Assembly: GCA_035504175.1 (NCBI GenBank)
Contig: DATJSJ010000156.1
Location: 1 to 6,546, forward strand
Length of the DNA stretch: 6,546 nucleotides
Direction of reading: 5' to 3'
Origin: DATJSJ01 sp035504175
Lineage (GTDB): Bacteria; Pseudomonadota; Alphaproteobacteria; Acetobacterales; Acetobacteraceae
The notes below the pieces were generated by a model. It searched no databases, was not told where the DNA came from, and worked only from the letters and a program-made list of their open reading frames with translations. The translations under genes and the position numbers were made by a program. Shown in pieces: positions 1 through 6,546 of the stretch (its first letter is position 1; every line of letters starts with the position of its first letter).

Positions 1-108
1 CATGACATCCCGGCTCTGCCCCTCATCCTCGGTGCCGATTTTAACCAGCCGCAAAATCCAGGCCACGCTTTCCCCCAGGTCAAAGGCAGGCCTGAAAAAT
101 GCCCGCAT
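1..108 (-). CDS. Transposase N-terminus (partial, runs off the left edge)
   Basis: An open minus-strand frame of 36 codons starts at ATG 108-106 and is still open at base 1. It begins MRAFFRPAFDLGES and continues with a hydrophobic ILRLVKIGTE stretch, then an acidic and polar run. From memory this resembles the N-terminus of ISKra4- or ISL3-like transposases of alphaproteobacteria, which then continue into a zinc-binding segment and a DDE catalytic domain; none of those parts is in the window. No clear Shine-Dalgarno sequence precedes the ATG, which is common for transposases. It reads away from the Hint-glycosyltransferase gene. The family assignment rests on a short stretch and is tentative; it could also be a decayed IS remnant. 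Confidence 0.4.
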   Translation of the reverse strand, partial: MRAFFRPAFDLGESVAWILRLVKIGTEDEGQSRDVM

Positions 109-141
109 GGCGCAGACACCCCAAAACTTGCGGCAGTCCCC
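1..141 (-). mobile_element. End of an insertion sequence (partial, right boundary approximate)
   Basis: This is the inferred terminal part of an IS whose remainder lies left of the window. Three observations support it. Base composition is lower than the flank (57 % G+C over 1-100 against 70 % over 161-260). A minus-strand frame with protein-like sequence occupies 1-108. Recognisable Hint-domain coding begins abruptly at about 142 with no Hint sequence before it. The likely outer end lies near 136-141, where the minus strand reads GGGACTGCCGCAAG; this would be a terminal repeat start, but the second IS end and target duplication are outside the window. The boundary is an inference. Confidence 0.45.
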
Positions 142-285
142 AAGCCGATCCGCTGGATCGGCCGACGCAGCTACGAGGGCGCCTTTGCGGCATCGAACCC
201 GGAGCTTGCACCGATTCTGATCCGCGCCGGCGCTCTCGACGACGGCGTCCCCCATCGGGATCTTTACGTCTCTCCCGAACACGCA

Positions 286-2268
286 ATGTACATCGACGGC
301 GTGCTGATCCCGGCCCGACATCTCGTCAACAACAGCTCGATCCTGACGACCCAGGAGATAGGCCCGATACGTTACTTCCACATCGAGCTGGAAGAGCACG
401 CCGTGATTTACGCCGAAGGTGCGCCCGCAGAGACCTTTGTTGATTGCGACAGCCGTCACATCTTCCACAACTTCGCCGACTACGCCGAACTCTACCCGAA
501 CGACGCGCCCATCCCCTGGCGCACCTGCGCCCGGGTCGTCGAGCGCGGCGCCAGGCTGATCGCCGTCAATCGCCGCCTCGCTGCCCGCGCCGCCAGTCTC
601 GGGCTGACCCCGGCCGTGATCGGGCCAGTTGCCGGCTATATCGATCACGCCGATCAGAGCGGGATCAGCGGCTGGGCCTGGTGCCAAGCTGCGCCCGCGA
701 GGCCGTTGCGCCTGGAGGTGCTGGAAGACGACCGGGTGATCGGCAGCGTGCTCGCCGATCAGTACCGCGAAGATCTGCAAGCCGCCGGCATCGGCGACGG
801 CCGCCATGGCTTCGCACTCACCTTCACCCGACCGCTCGATCCCTTTACCCGCCACACGCTCACGGTGCGCCGGCCGGCGGACCGCGCCGTGGTCTCCGAG
901 CCCGTCGTCGTCGAGCCTGCGATGCATCTTGATGGCCCGACCCGCAGCGCCTTCGCCGCATGGTTGCGGCACGCCACAGCGCACGCGCAGACCGCCGCCG
1001 AGGCAGAAACTCTGCTGGATCTGCTGCGCGCGGAGAGCGAACAGGCTCGCCGCGCCCGTCTGCGGCTGCTGCGGGGCGTCGGCCCGGTCGAGCGTCGGCG
1101 CGGCGCCGATCGCGCGCCCACCCGCCGTGCGCTGGTGATCGACGCCGATTGGCCACGGCCGGACCAGGACGCCGGCTCGCAGGCAATCGTTTCGCACATG
1201 CGTGCGCTGCAACGGCTTCGCTGGCACGTGTCGTTCGCCGCCACGACGGCGCTTGCCGACAACGGCGAAGCCAAGGCGCGACTGGAGGCGCTGGGGATCA
1301 CCTGCCTTACGGGCGGCTCGGTCGAAGAGCTGCTGCACGAGACCGTAGATCAGTATCAATTGGTATATTTGCACCGCCTTGCCGTGGCGGGCGCCTATGC
1401 CGGACTGGTGCGCCAGCACCAGCGACGGGCGCGGCTGATCTACAGCGTGGCCGACCTGCACCATCTGCGGCTGGCGCGGCAGGCAGCGATGGAGGCGCGG
1501 CCGGAACTCGAGCGGCACGCCGCGTTCGTCCGTCGTCAGGAGGTGTTGGCGGCGCACCAGGCCGACGTGGTGATCACGCACTCGCCAGTCGAAGCATCGC
1601 TGCTGTCGAGCGATGCGCCGGGTGTGGCAGTCGCGGTGGTGCCTTGGGTAGTGCGGCCACGAGCGGGATTGCAGCCGTGGCAGCAACGCGAGGGAGTGGC
1701 GCTGGTTGCCAACCTCCGTCACGAGCCGAATGTCGACGGCCTGCTCTGGCTCTTCCGCGAGGTGATGCCGCTCGTTTGGGAAGCCGCGCCGATCGTGCTC
1801 AGCGTCGCCGGTACGGGTTTGCCAGCGGGGGTGGCGCGAACGCTGGCGCATCCGCATCTACGCGTGCTCGGCGCAGTGCGCGAGGTGTGGCCGTTGCTGG
1901 CAGCTTCGCGGCTGGCGGTGGCGCCGCTACGCTACGGCGCCGGCATCAAGGGGAAGGTGCTGGAGGCGTGGGCCGCGGGACTGCCGTGTGCGATGACGCC
2001 GATCGCCGCCGAGGGACTGCCGCCGGCCGACACGGTGGCAGCGGACGCGGCGGGACTGGCGCGGCTCATCCTCGATCTGCACAGCGATCCGGCGCGCAAC
2101 TCAGCCGCCGCACGCGTCGGACGCGCCGCGCTCCGCCGGCACTTCAGCCAGAAGTGCGTGGACATAGCGCTGGCGGCGGCGATCGATGGGTCTGCCGCCT
2201 CGCCGAGCGACGGAGGTGCTCGAAAGTCAGCGCCGACCAGGACCATGGGCTCCGAACTGCGGGCCTGA
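286..2268 (+). CDS. Hint domain (truncated) - glycosyltransferase family 4-like fusion protein, 5' end lost
   Basis: Coordinates start at the first in-frame ATG, but Hint homology begins upstream at codon 142 (RWIGRRSYEG, then HRDLYVSPEHA), so Met286 is an internal residue; no start codon or Shine-Dalgarno fits upstream. Residues counted from Met286: 1-100 are the C-terminal half of a Hint_2 domain (DGVLIPARHLVN, YFHIELEEH, AEGAPAETFVD); 113-212 form a beta-rich module with the SGWAW motif (128-132) and GIGDGRHGF; 281-632 form a GT-B glycosyltransferase with an N-terminal Rossmann half (DADWPRPDQDAGS), NLRHEPNVDGLLWL (476-489) starting the C-terminal half, and GAGIKGKVLEAWAAGLP (551-567), the nucleotide-sugar binding region. 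The enzyme would add a sugar to a glycan or surface polymer; donor and acceptor are unknown. No signal peptide or membrane segment is visible. The Hint N-terminus with its expected catalytic Cys is absent, apparently replaced by an IS end, so expression is doubtful. Confidence 0.75.
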   Translation: MYIDGVLIPARHLVNNSSILTTQEIGPIRYFHIELEEHAVIYAEGAPAETFVDCDSRHIFHNFADYAELYPNDAPIPWRTCARVVERGARLIAVNRRLAARAASLGLTPAVIGPVAGYIDHADQSGISGWAWCQAAPARPLRLEVLEDDRVIGSVLADQYREDLQAAGIGDGRHGFALTFTRPLDPFTRHTLTVRRPADRAVVSEPVVVEPAMHLDGPTRSAFAAWLRHATAHAQTAAEAETLLDLLRAESEQARRARLRLLRGVGPVERRRGADRAPTRRALVIDADWPRPDQDAGSQAIVSHMRALQRLRWHVSFAATTALADNGEAKARLEALGITCLTGGSVEELLHETVDQYQLVYLHRLAVAGAYAGLVRQHQRRARLIYSVADLHHLRLARQAAMEARPELERHAAFVRRQEVLAAHQADVVITHSPVEASLLSSDAPGVAVAVVPWVVRPRAGLQPWQQREGVALVANLRHEPNVDGLLWLFREVMPLVWEAAPIVLSVAGTGLPAGVARTLAHPHLRVLGAVREVWPLLAASRLAVAPLRYGAGIKGKVLEAWAAGLPCAMTPIAAEGLPPADTVAADAAGLARLILDLHSDPARNSAAARVGRAALRRHFSQKCVDIALAAAIDGSAASPSDGGARKSAPTRTMGSELRA

Positions 2269-2351
2269 GTCTGATATGAGTGAAGGGCGTAAACTTGGTG
2301 CCAGGCTGCGTAGGGCGGCCGCAGTCCACCGTTGTAGCGATGGCGGATCAA
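2269..2351. other. Convergent intergenic gap
   Basis: These 83 bases separate the ends of the glycosyltransferase (plus strand) and cca (minus strand). No gene is supported here. The only structure seen is the imperfect hairpin at 2297-2330, which includes a GCGGCCGC palindrome at 2315-2322. Confidence 0.6.
2297..2330. terminator. Possible hairpin between convergent genes
   Basis: GGTG (2297-2300) pairs with CACC (2327-2330). After a 3-base bulge, GGCTGCG (2304-2310) pairs with CGCAGTC (2320-2326) with one G-T wobble, closing a 9-base loop. The position between two converging genes suits a two-way terminator. There is no T-tract on either strand, so it is not a classical intrinsic terminator. 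Confidence 0.3.
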
Positions 2352-3551
2352 TCAAGTCGTCCGTCTGCCAATCCGCTCCGCCAACTCCCGCCGGCACGCG
2401 GCAGCATCCGGCGTGCATCCCTGGTCCATCCACCAGGCCCGCACCTCGCGCAGCAATTCGCCCACACGCGGTCCCGGTGGCAGCGCGAGCGCCAGCACAT
2501 CGCGGCCCTCCAGTGGGAACACCGGCCGCGGCGTTGCCGCAATCCGTGCTCGCAGCTCCGCCCACTTCGCCGAATCATCGCCCCCCAGCCAGGTGCGATC
2601 GATCAGCACCGCCGGTTCGGTGTCCGCCAGCATTCGCCGCAACGTCGCGTCGTCGTCCTGCGGTCGTGGCGGCGGGTCGCCACGCAGCGCCGCGAGCCTC
2701 GCCCGCTCGTCATTCGCCAACCTCAACCGGTCCGCCAGCGCATCGACACTGCCGGTGAAGATGGCAGCGAGCCGCAGCAGAGGATCCGCCGGCGCGCCGG
2801 CCACGACCAGCGCGGCAAGCCGAGCCTGATCGGTACCCTCCGGCAGCGTTGCCGCCAGTACGCCAAGCTCCGCCATCAGCGCCACCGCTGCGACCGGATC
2901 GGGGGCCGCCAGGATTCGCTTCAGCTCGCTCCACACCCGCTCGGCCGACAGCCCGGACAGCCCGGGCAGACCGCCGCGGATGGCCGCAGACGCATCGGGA
3001 TCAGGCGTGCCGCTCCCATAGCGAGCAAAGAAGCGGAAGAAGCGCAGGATGCGCAGATAGTCCTCGGCGATGCGCCGCGCCGCCTCGCCGACAAAACGCA
3101 CGCGTCCGGCCCGCAGGTCCTCGATGCCGCCGAAATAATCGAACACGGTGCCATCGGGCCGCATCGACAGCGCATTGATGGTGAAGTCGCGGCGCGCCGC
3201 ATCCTCCCACCAGTCATCGGTAAACTCGACCCGCGCATGTCGCCCGTCGGTCTCCACGTCGCGACGCAGGGTGGTGATCTCGATCCCCCTGCCGTCAACG
3301 ACGGCAGTGACGGTACCGTGCTCCAACCCTGTCGGCACTGTGCGGATGCCCGCCGCGGCCAGGGCCTGTATCACTGCATCAGGCGGACGCGGCGTCGCCA
3401 GATCAATGTCGCCGACGGGCTGGCCGACCAGCGCGTCGCGCACGGCGCCCCCGGCCACGCGCGCCTCGGGCAACGCCGCCAGCACGGCGGCCGTCGCCGG
3501 TTCGGACAGGAAGGACGGCGGGGGAATCCACAAGGCGGGTGCCGCGCTCAC
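2352..3551 (-). CDS. cca: CCA tRNA nucleotidyltransferase
   Basis: A 399-residue class II polymerase-beta-like nucleotidyltransferase, which adds or repairs the 3' CCA end of tRNAs using CTP and ATP, in the cytoplasm. The N-terminal catalytic domain shows GGAVRDALVG (34-43) followed by the metal-binding DID (48-50), the GRHARVEF segment (103-110), RRDFTINAL (120-128) and EDYLRILRFFRFF (163-175), which together define the family. The C-terminal half is helical and alanine-rich, with no HD phosphohydrolase motif seen, matching the shorter alphaproteobacterial form. A poly(A) polymerase is the main alternative, but length and motifs favour CCA addition. The start is GTG at 3551-3549, placed immediately after the TGA of the upstream small membrane gene, which suggests translational coupling. 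It is the last gene of the minus-strand operon. Confidence 0.93.
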   Translation of the reverse strand: MSAAPALWIPPPSFLSEPATAAVLAALPEARVAGGAVRDALVGQPVGDIDLATPRPPDAVIQALAAAGIRTVPTGLEHGTVTAVVDGRGIEITTLRRDVETDGRHARVEFTDDWWEDAARRDFTINALSMRPDGTVFDYFGGIEDLRAGRVRFVGEAARRIAEDYLRILRFFRFFARYGSGTPDPDASAAIRGGLPGLSGLSAERVWSELKRILAAPDPVAAVALMAELGVLAATLPEGTDQARLAALVVAGAPADPLLRLAAIFTGSVDALADRLRLANDERARLAALRGDPPPRPQDDDATLRRMLADTEPAVLIDRTWLGGDDSAKWAELRARIAATPRPVFPLEGRDVLALALPPGPRVGELLREVRAWWMDQGCTPDAAACRRELAERIGRRTT

Positions 3552-3809
3552 TCAATCGCCACCCACGTTTGCCCCGGCATGGCCGGGGACGATGCGGCCG
3601 TGCTCCAGCCGCGCCGGCACATAGGCTGCGCCTGGCGGTAAGGCGCGCTCTTCCCCGACCCACATCAGCACACCCAGCATCACCAGCAACGCCCCCGCAG
3701 CCAGCACGACCGCCGTCCCCGAGGGGAAGCCATACGCGGCGGCCAAACGCCAGACGCCGAACAGCAGGAACGGCGAGACGAACAGTGCAAGCTCCGAGAG
3801 CCGCAGCAT
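3552..3809 (-). CDS. Small two-helix membrane protein, DUF6111-like
   Basis: A protein of 85 residues with two hydrophobic segments at about 3-25 and 32-51, followed by a short soluble tail. The tail contains LPPGAAYVPARLEHGRIVPGH (split at 57-66 and 67-77), the most distinctive part and the basis for linking it to the DUF6111 family of alphaproteobacteria. Its function is unknown; it should sit in the inner membrane. The start at ATG 3809-3807 is chosen because the sequence there opens directly into the first membrane helix and a GGAG lies 12 bases upstream. The frame stays open to an ATG at 3899, but that extension is polar, cysteine-containing and does not look like the family. It lies between the Nudix gene and cca and abuts cca with no gap, so it is probably co-translated with it. 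Confidence 0.7.
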   Translation of the reverse strand: MLRLSELALFVSPFLLFGVWRLAAAYGFPSGTAVVLAAGALLVMLGVLMWVGEERALPPGAAYVPARLEHGRIVPGHAGANVGGD

Positions 3810-3965
3810 CCGCCCTAGTATCTCCGCCTGCTGATTCTGACCACTGAACGCCCGCCCGAAAGCAGCAGCGAGCCTGCGTTGCCCGCAGCACTCCTGCAAG
3901 CAGGCAAGGGTATCGCAAGCGAGGCACCACCCGGTTGACTTCGCGAAACGTCTGCCGCCGCGTCT
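3810..3965. other. Intergenic spacer between the Nudix and DUF6111-like genes
   Basis: The largest gap inside the minus-strand operon (156 bases). It contains two small perfect hairpins: CCTGCAAGCAGG at 3893-3904, and CTGCG (3874-3878) pairing with CGCAG (3884-3888) around a 5-base loop. Neither is followed by a T-tract. Whether it carries a secondary promoter or a processing site for the DUF6111-cca pair cannot be told; no convincing -35/-10 pair was seen. Confidence 0.4.
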
Positions 3966-4580
3966 TTACATCTCGGCGCGCAGCCGCTCGGCCAGATGCA
4001 CCAGTATCGCCGCCGTGGCGCCCCAGATGTCATGCTGCGGATGCGGCCAGACCCACACGTCGCGGACCACGCCACCGCGCTCCTGCCGCTCGCGCCGCGG
4101 CGCAGCCGGGTCGAGCAGCACACCTACCGGCAGCTCGAACACCGCATCGACCTCTCCCGGTGTCGGCACGTAACGAAGCCCCTGCGGCACCAGCCCGACC
4201 ACCGGCGTAATGCGGAAACCGGTTCCGGTCAGGAAGTCGCCCAACCGGCCCAGCACTTCGACGCAGTGCGGGCTGAGCGCGATCTCCTCCTCGGCTTCAC
4301 GCAGCGCGGCAGCCTCGGCATCTTCATCCGTCGCGTCGATCCGACCACCCGGAAAGCTCACTTGGCCCGCATGCCGTTTCAAATGTTCGTTCCGTTTGGT
4401 CAGCAGCACGCCAGGCGATTCGCCCAGCACGAAAGCGACGAGCACGGCGGCGGGAACTGGCGGGCGGTCTTGCATGCCGGTCAGCTCTATCCCGCGCAGC
4501 AGCGTTCCGGGCGCCTCGGCACGCACAAGCCGCCGCAGCCGGCGGCGCAAATCGGCGGCGTCCAATCGGGCTTGCTGCAC
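3966..4580 (-). CDS. CoA pyrophosphatase, Nudix family (NudL-like)
   Basis: A Nudix hydrolase of 204 residues, close to the usual NudL size. The family cleaves the pyrophosphate bond of coenzyme A, giving 3',5'-ADP and 4'-phosphopantetheine, and requires Mg2+ or Mn2+. The CoA-specific (UPF0035) signature is seen as LLTKRNEHLKRH (59-70) followed by AGQVSFPGG (71-79). The Nudix core REAEEEIAL (94-102) follows and supplies the metal-binding glutamates; its usual Gly is Ala, as I recall for E. coli NudL as well. A later FRITPVVGLVP (122-132) and IWGATAAIL (185-193) also fit. The first residues are a short helical extension. The start is GTG at 4580-4578, 12 bases after the DUF1285 stop; no strong Shine-Dalgarno stands in that gap, so coupled translation is likely. 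Confidence 0.9.
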   Translation of the reverse strand: MQQARLDAADLRRRLRRLVRAEAPGTLLRGIELTGMQDRPPVPAAVLVAFVLGESPGVLLTKRNEHLKRHAGQVSFPGGRIDATDEDAEAAALREAEEEIALSPHCVEVLGRLGDFLTGTGFRITPVVGLVPQGLRYVPTPGEVDAVFELPVGVLLDPAAPRRERQERGGVVRDVWVWPHPQHDIWGATAAILVHLAERLRAEM

Positions 4581-4592
4581 CAGGCTTGTCGC

Positions 4593-5174
4593 TCAGCCCT
4601 CGCCGGGCGGCATCTCGCCGAGCGGGAAGAACTGGCCGCGTGACCACACACCCAGCATGCGCCGGCAGCCCACCCATTCGGGGACGCCGAGCGCCGTCAG
4701 CTCGTAATAAACCGGGCGGCTGATCCGCGCCTCGATCGCGAAAGCGCCCTCGCCGGGACGGACACGAATATACGGGGTGGGCTCGCAGGTCAGGATATCG
4801 TGGGCGATGCGAATCGGATGTTCAGGGCCGGCGGTGACCACCTGATCGACATTGGTACGAAATGACAGCACTTGGCCTCGCCCGTCGCCGGTCCAGTCCA
4901 GCTCGACCGCGGTGAACGGGGCGTCCTCCACCTCGATCCGGCCACGCTCGGCGGGAGTTTGCAGCCAGAACGACCCGTCGCCCTCACGCCTCAGAACGCT
5001 CGCGAACAGACACACCAACTCTTTCCGAGCGATCGCTGTGCCGCGATACAGCCAGGTACCGTCGCGCTTTATCAGGAACGGCAGGTCGCCGCACTCGACA
5101 GGAGCCCGTTGCGCGCGCGGCGCGATGGGGCTGGTCGTCCCGGCCTGTGCCGCGCCCGCTCTCATCGCTCCCAT
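4593..5174 (-). CDS. DUF1285 domain-containing protein
   Basis: A 193-residue protein matching the DUF1285 family: CGDLPFLIKRDGTWLYRG (28-45), ARKELVCLFASVLRRE (49-64), WLQTPAERGRIEVEDAPF (70-87), SFRTNVDQVVT (104-114) and a C-terminal LGVWSRGQFFPLGE segment. The domain is a small cytoplasmic beta-rich fold of unknown function. It is the first protein of the minus-strand operon and lies 12 bases before the Nudix gene. Two starts are possible: ATG 5174-5172, the first in frame after an upstream stop at 5234-5232, without a ribosome site; and ATG 5165-5163, which overlaps the stop of a 14-codon upstream ORF as ATGA. The second may be the real one. Both leave the domain complete. The first ~25 residues are Ala/Pro-rich and not conserved as far as I recall. 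Confidence 0.85.
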   Translation of the reverse strand: MGAMRAGAAQAGTTSPIAPRAQRAPVECGDLPFLIKRDGTWLYRGTAIARKELVCLFASVLRREGDGSFWLQTPAERGRIEVEDAPFTAVELDWTGDGRGQVLSFRTNVDQVVTAGPEHPIRIAHDILTCEPTPYIRVRPGEGAFAIEARISRPVYYELTALGVPEWVGCRRMLGVWSRGQFFPLGEMPPGEG

Positions 5175-5206
5175 CGGGCGACGACACGCCGCCGCATTGG
5201 CGCCAT
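5162..5206 (-). CDS. Possible 14-codon leader ORF before DUF1285
   Basis: ATG 5206-5204 opens a frame encoding MAPMRRRVVARWER and ends at TGA 5164-5162. It is preceded by GAGGAG (5218-5213) six bases from the ATG, the best ribosome site in this region and better than either DUF1285 start has. Its stop overlaps the ATG at 5165 as ATGA, the usual layout for translational coupling. The peptide is rich in arginine. It could be a leader that feeds ribosomes to DUF1285, or a sign that the DUF1285 reading frame here is affected by a one-base error. No homology is claimed. Confidence 0.4.
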   Translation of the reverse strand: MAPMRRRVVARWER

Positions 5207-5293
5207 CCTCGTCTCCTCGATCCGGGTTGTCTCACGTTTCACGATTTTCTACCCGGCATGAACCCACAGGCCGCGATATAGGGAGCCTCCCCC

Positions 5294-5324
5294 TCTCGCG
5301 GAAAGTGCCAATATGTCCGCGAGA
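5294..5324. repeat. Perfect 9-bp inverted repeat, possible operator or 5'-UTR hairpin of moxR
   Basis: TCTCGCGGA (5294-5302) and TCCGCGAGA (5316-5324) are exact reverse complements separated by 13 bases. The repeat ends 27 bases before the moxR ATG. It may be a binding site for a dimeric regulator, or form a hairpin in the moxR leader. There is no T-tract, so it is not an intrinsic terminator. Confidence 0.5.
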
Positions 5325-5341
5325 ACGTGAAACTCATCGAC

Positions 5342-5345
5342 GGAG
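5342..5345 (+). promoter_or_regulatory. Ribosome binding site of moxR
   Basis: GGAG lies six bases before ATG 5352, a good Shine-Dalgarno spacing that fixes this start over any later Met or Val codon. Confidence 0.75.
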
Positions 5346-5351
5346 ACTTGG

Positions 5352-6375
<1,024 letters not shown>

Positions 6376-6383
<8 letters not shown>

Positions 6384-6546
6384 CGCCACGATCGGCGCCG
6401 GCGCGCGCCGTGCCGAAGCGCTGGCGGCTCGCCTGCCGCCGCTGCTGGTCGCCGCCGAGCGGGTGGCGGCAACGGTGGCCCAAGGCGTGCATGGACGCCG
6501 CCGTGTGGGATCCGGCGACAGCTTCTGGCAGTTCCGTCCGTTCGTC
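6376..6546 (+). CDS. DUF58 domain-containing protein (partial, runs off the right edge)
   Basis: The first 57 codons of a DUF58 protein, the standard partner of MoxR ATPases. The sequence LAARLPPLLVAAERVAATV is followed by GVHGRRRVGSGDSFWQFRPF, the start of the DUF58 core with its HGRRRxGxGxxFWQFR pattern. The downstream part, normally including a Pro-Gly-Asp motif and an Ile-Asp-Trp segment, lies outside the window. The start is TTG 6376-6378: it is the only start-like codon between the in-frame TGA at 6352 and the conserved region that has a ribosome site (GGAG 6368-6371, four bases before). It overlaps the moxR end by 8 nt, so the two are co-translated. DUF58 proteins have a vWA-like fold and are thought to be clients or adaptors of MoxR. 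Confidence 0.88.

Larger units (their letters stand above)
5207..5351. promoter_or_regulatory. Divergent intergenic region between the DUF1285 operon and moxR
   Basis: About 145 bases from which both the leftward operon and the rightward moxR-DUF58 genes must be transcribed. It is more A/T-rich than its surroundings around 5236-5250 and 5275-5280. No confident -35/-10 pair could be assigned on either strand. It contains GTTTCACG at 5236-5243 and its reverse complement CGTGAAAC at 5326-5333, and the inverted repeat listed separately. Confidence 0.5.

Noticed and set aside
2..220. Plus-strand ORF starting at base 2
   Set aside because: It crosses the inferred IS junction in a frame different from both the transposase and the Hint domain, and its Ser/Arg-rich product resembles nothing.
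960..2279. Long plus-strand ORF of 439 codons overlapping the glycosyltransferase
   Set aside because: It lies inside the glycosyltransferase gene in another frame and is dominated by Ala, Gly and Arg, as expected for a shadow frame in high-GC DNA; the overlapping frame has clear family motifs.
2297..2330. Classical intrinsic terminator between the convergent genes
   Set aside because: A hairpin can be drawn but no run of T follows on either strand, so it is kept only as a low-confidence hairpin.
2280..3641. Long plus-strand ORF of 453 codons opposite cca
   Set aside because: It is antisense to cca, rich in Arg, Gln, His and Pro, and shows no domain. The minus strand carries all the nucleotidyltransferase motifs.
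3810..3899. N-terminal extension of the DUF6111-like protein to the ATG at 3899
   Set aside because: The 30 extra residues are polar and unlike the family; ATG 3809 leads directly into the first membrane helix and has an upstream GGAG.
3996..4643. Plus-strand ORF of 215 codons opposite the Nudix gene
   Set aside because: It is antisense to a gene with an intact CoA-pyrophosphatase signature; its composition is that of a shadow frame.

Overview
The window is high-GC DNA (70 % G+C counted over 161-260) with tightly packed genes, little intergenic space, and GTG and TTG starts. The gene families point to an alphaproteobacterium, most likely Rhodospirillales or the Acetobacteraceae side of that order. 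This is inferred from the genes; there is no rRNA or other taxonomic marker in the window.

Left part (1-2268). The first ~140 bases have a different composition (57 % G+C counted over 1-100). On the minus strand they carry the start of a protein that looks like an insertion-sequence transposase, running off the left edge. Just after it, a plus-strand frame picks up in the middle of an intein-like Hint domain and runs on through a beta-sandwich-like module into a complete-looking GT-B glycosyltransferase. The N-terminal half of the Hint domain, with its expected catalytic Cys, is missing, so the IS appears to have cut off the front of a Hint-glycosyltransferase fusion gene.

Middle part (2352-5206, all minus strand). 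This is a housekeeping operon read right to left: a possible 14-codon leader, a DUF1285 protein, a NudL-type CoA pyrophosphatase (Nudix), a small two-helix membrane protein (DUF6111-like), and CCA tRNA nucleotidyltransferase. Spacings are short, and the DUF6111-like stop directly abuts the cca GTG start. The operon converges with the glycosyltransferase across an 83-bp gap that holds an imperfect hairpin.

Right part (5352-6546, plus strand). Divergent from the operon, a MoxR-family AAA+ ATPase is followed by the start of a DUF58 protein that overlaps it by 8 nt, the usual MoxR-DUF58 pairing. The ~145-bp divergent intergenic region contains a perfect 9-bp inverted repeat 28 bases before the moxR start codon.

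Most of the window is ordinary. The best leads are the decapitated Hint-glycosyltransferase with its IS junction, the possible leader ORF with ATGA overlap before DUF1285, and the inverted repeat before moxR. I found no CRISPR array, tRNA, rRNA, toxin-antitoxin pair or obvious defence system.
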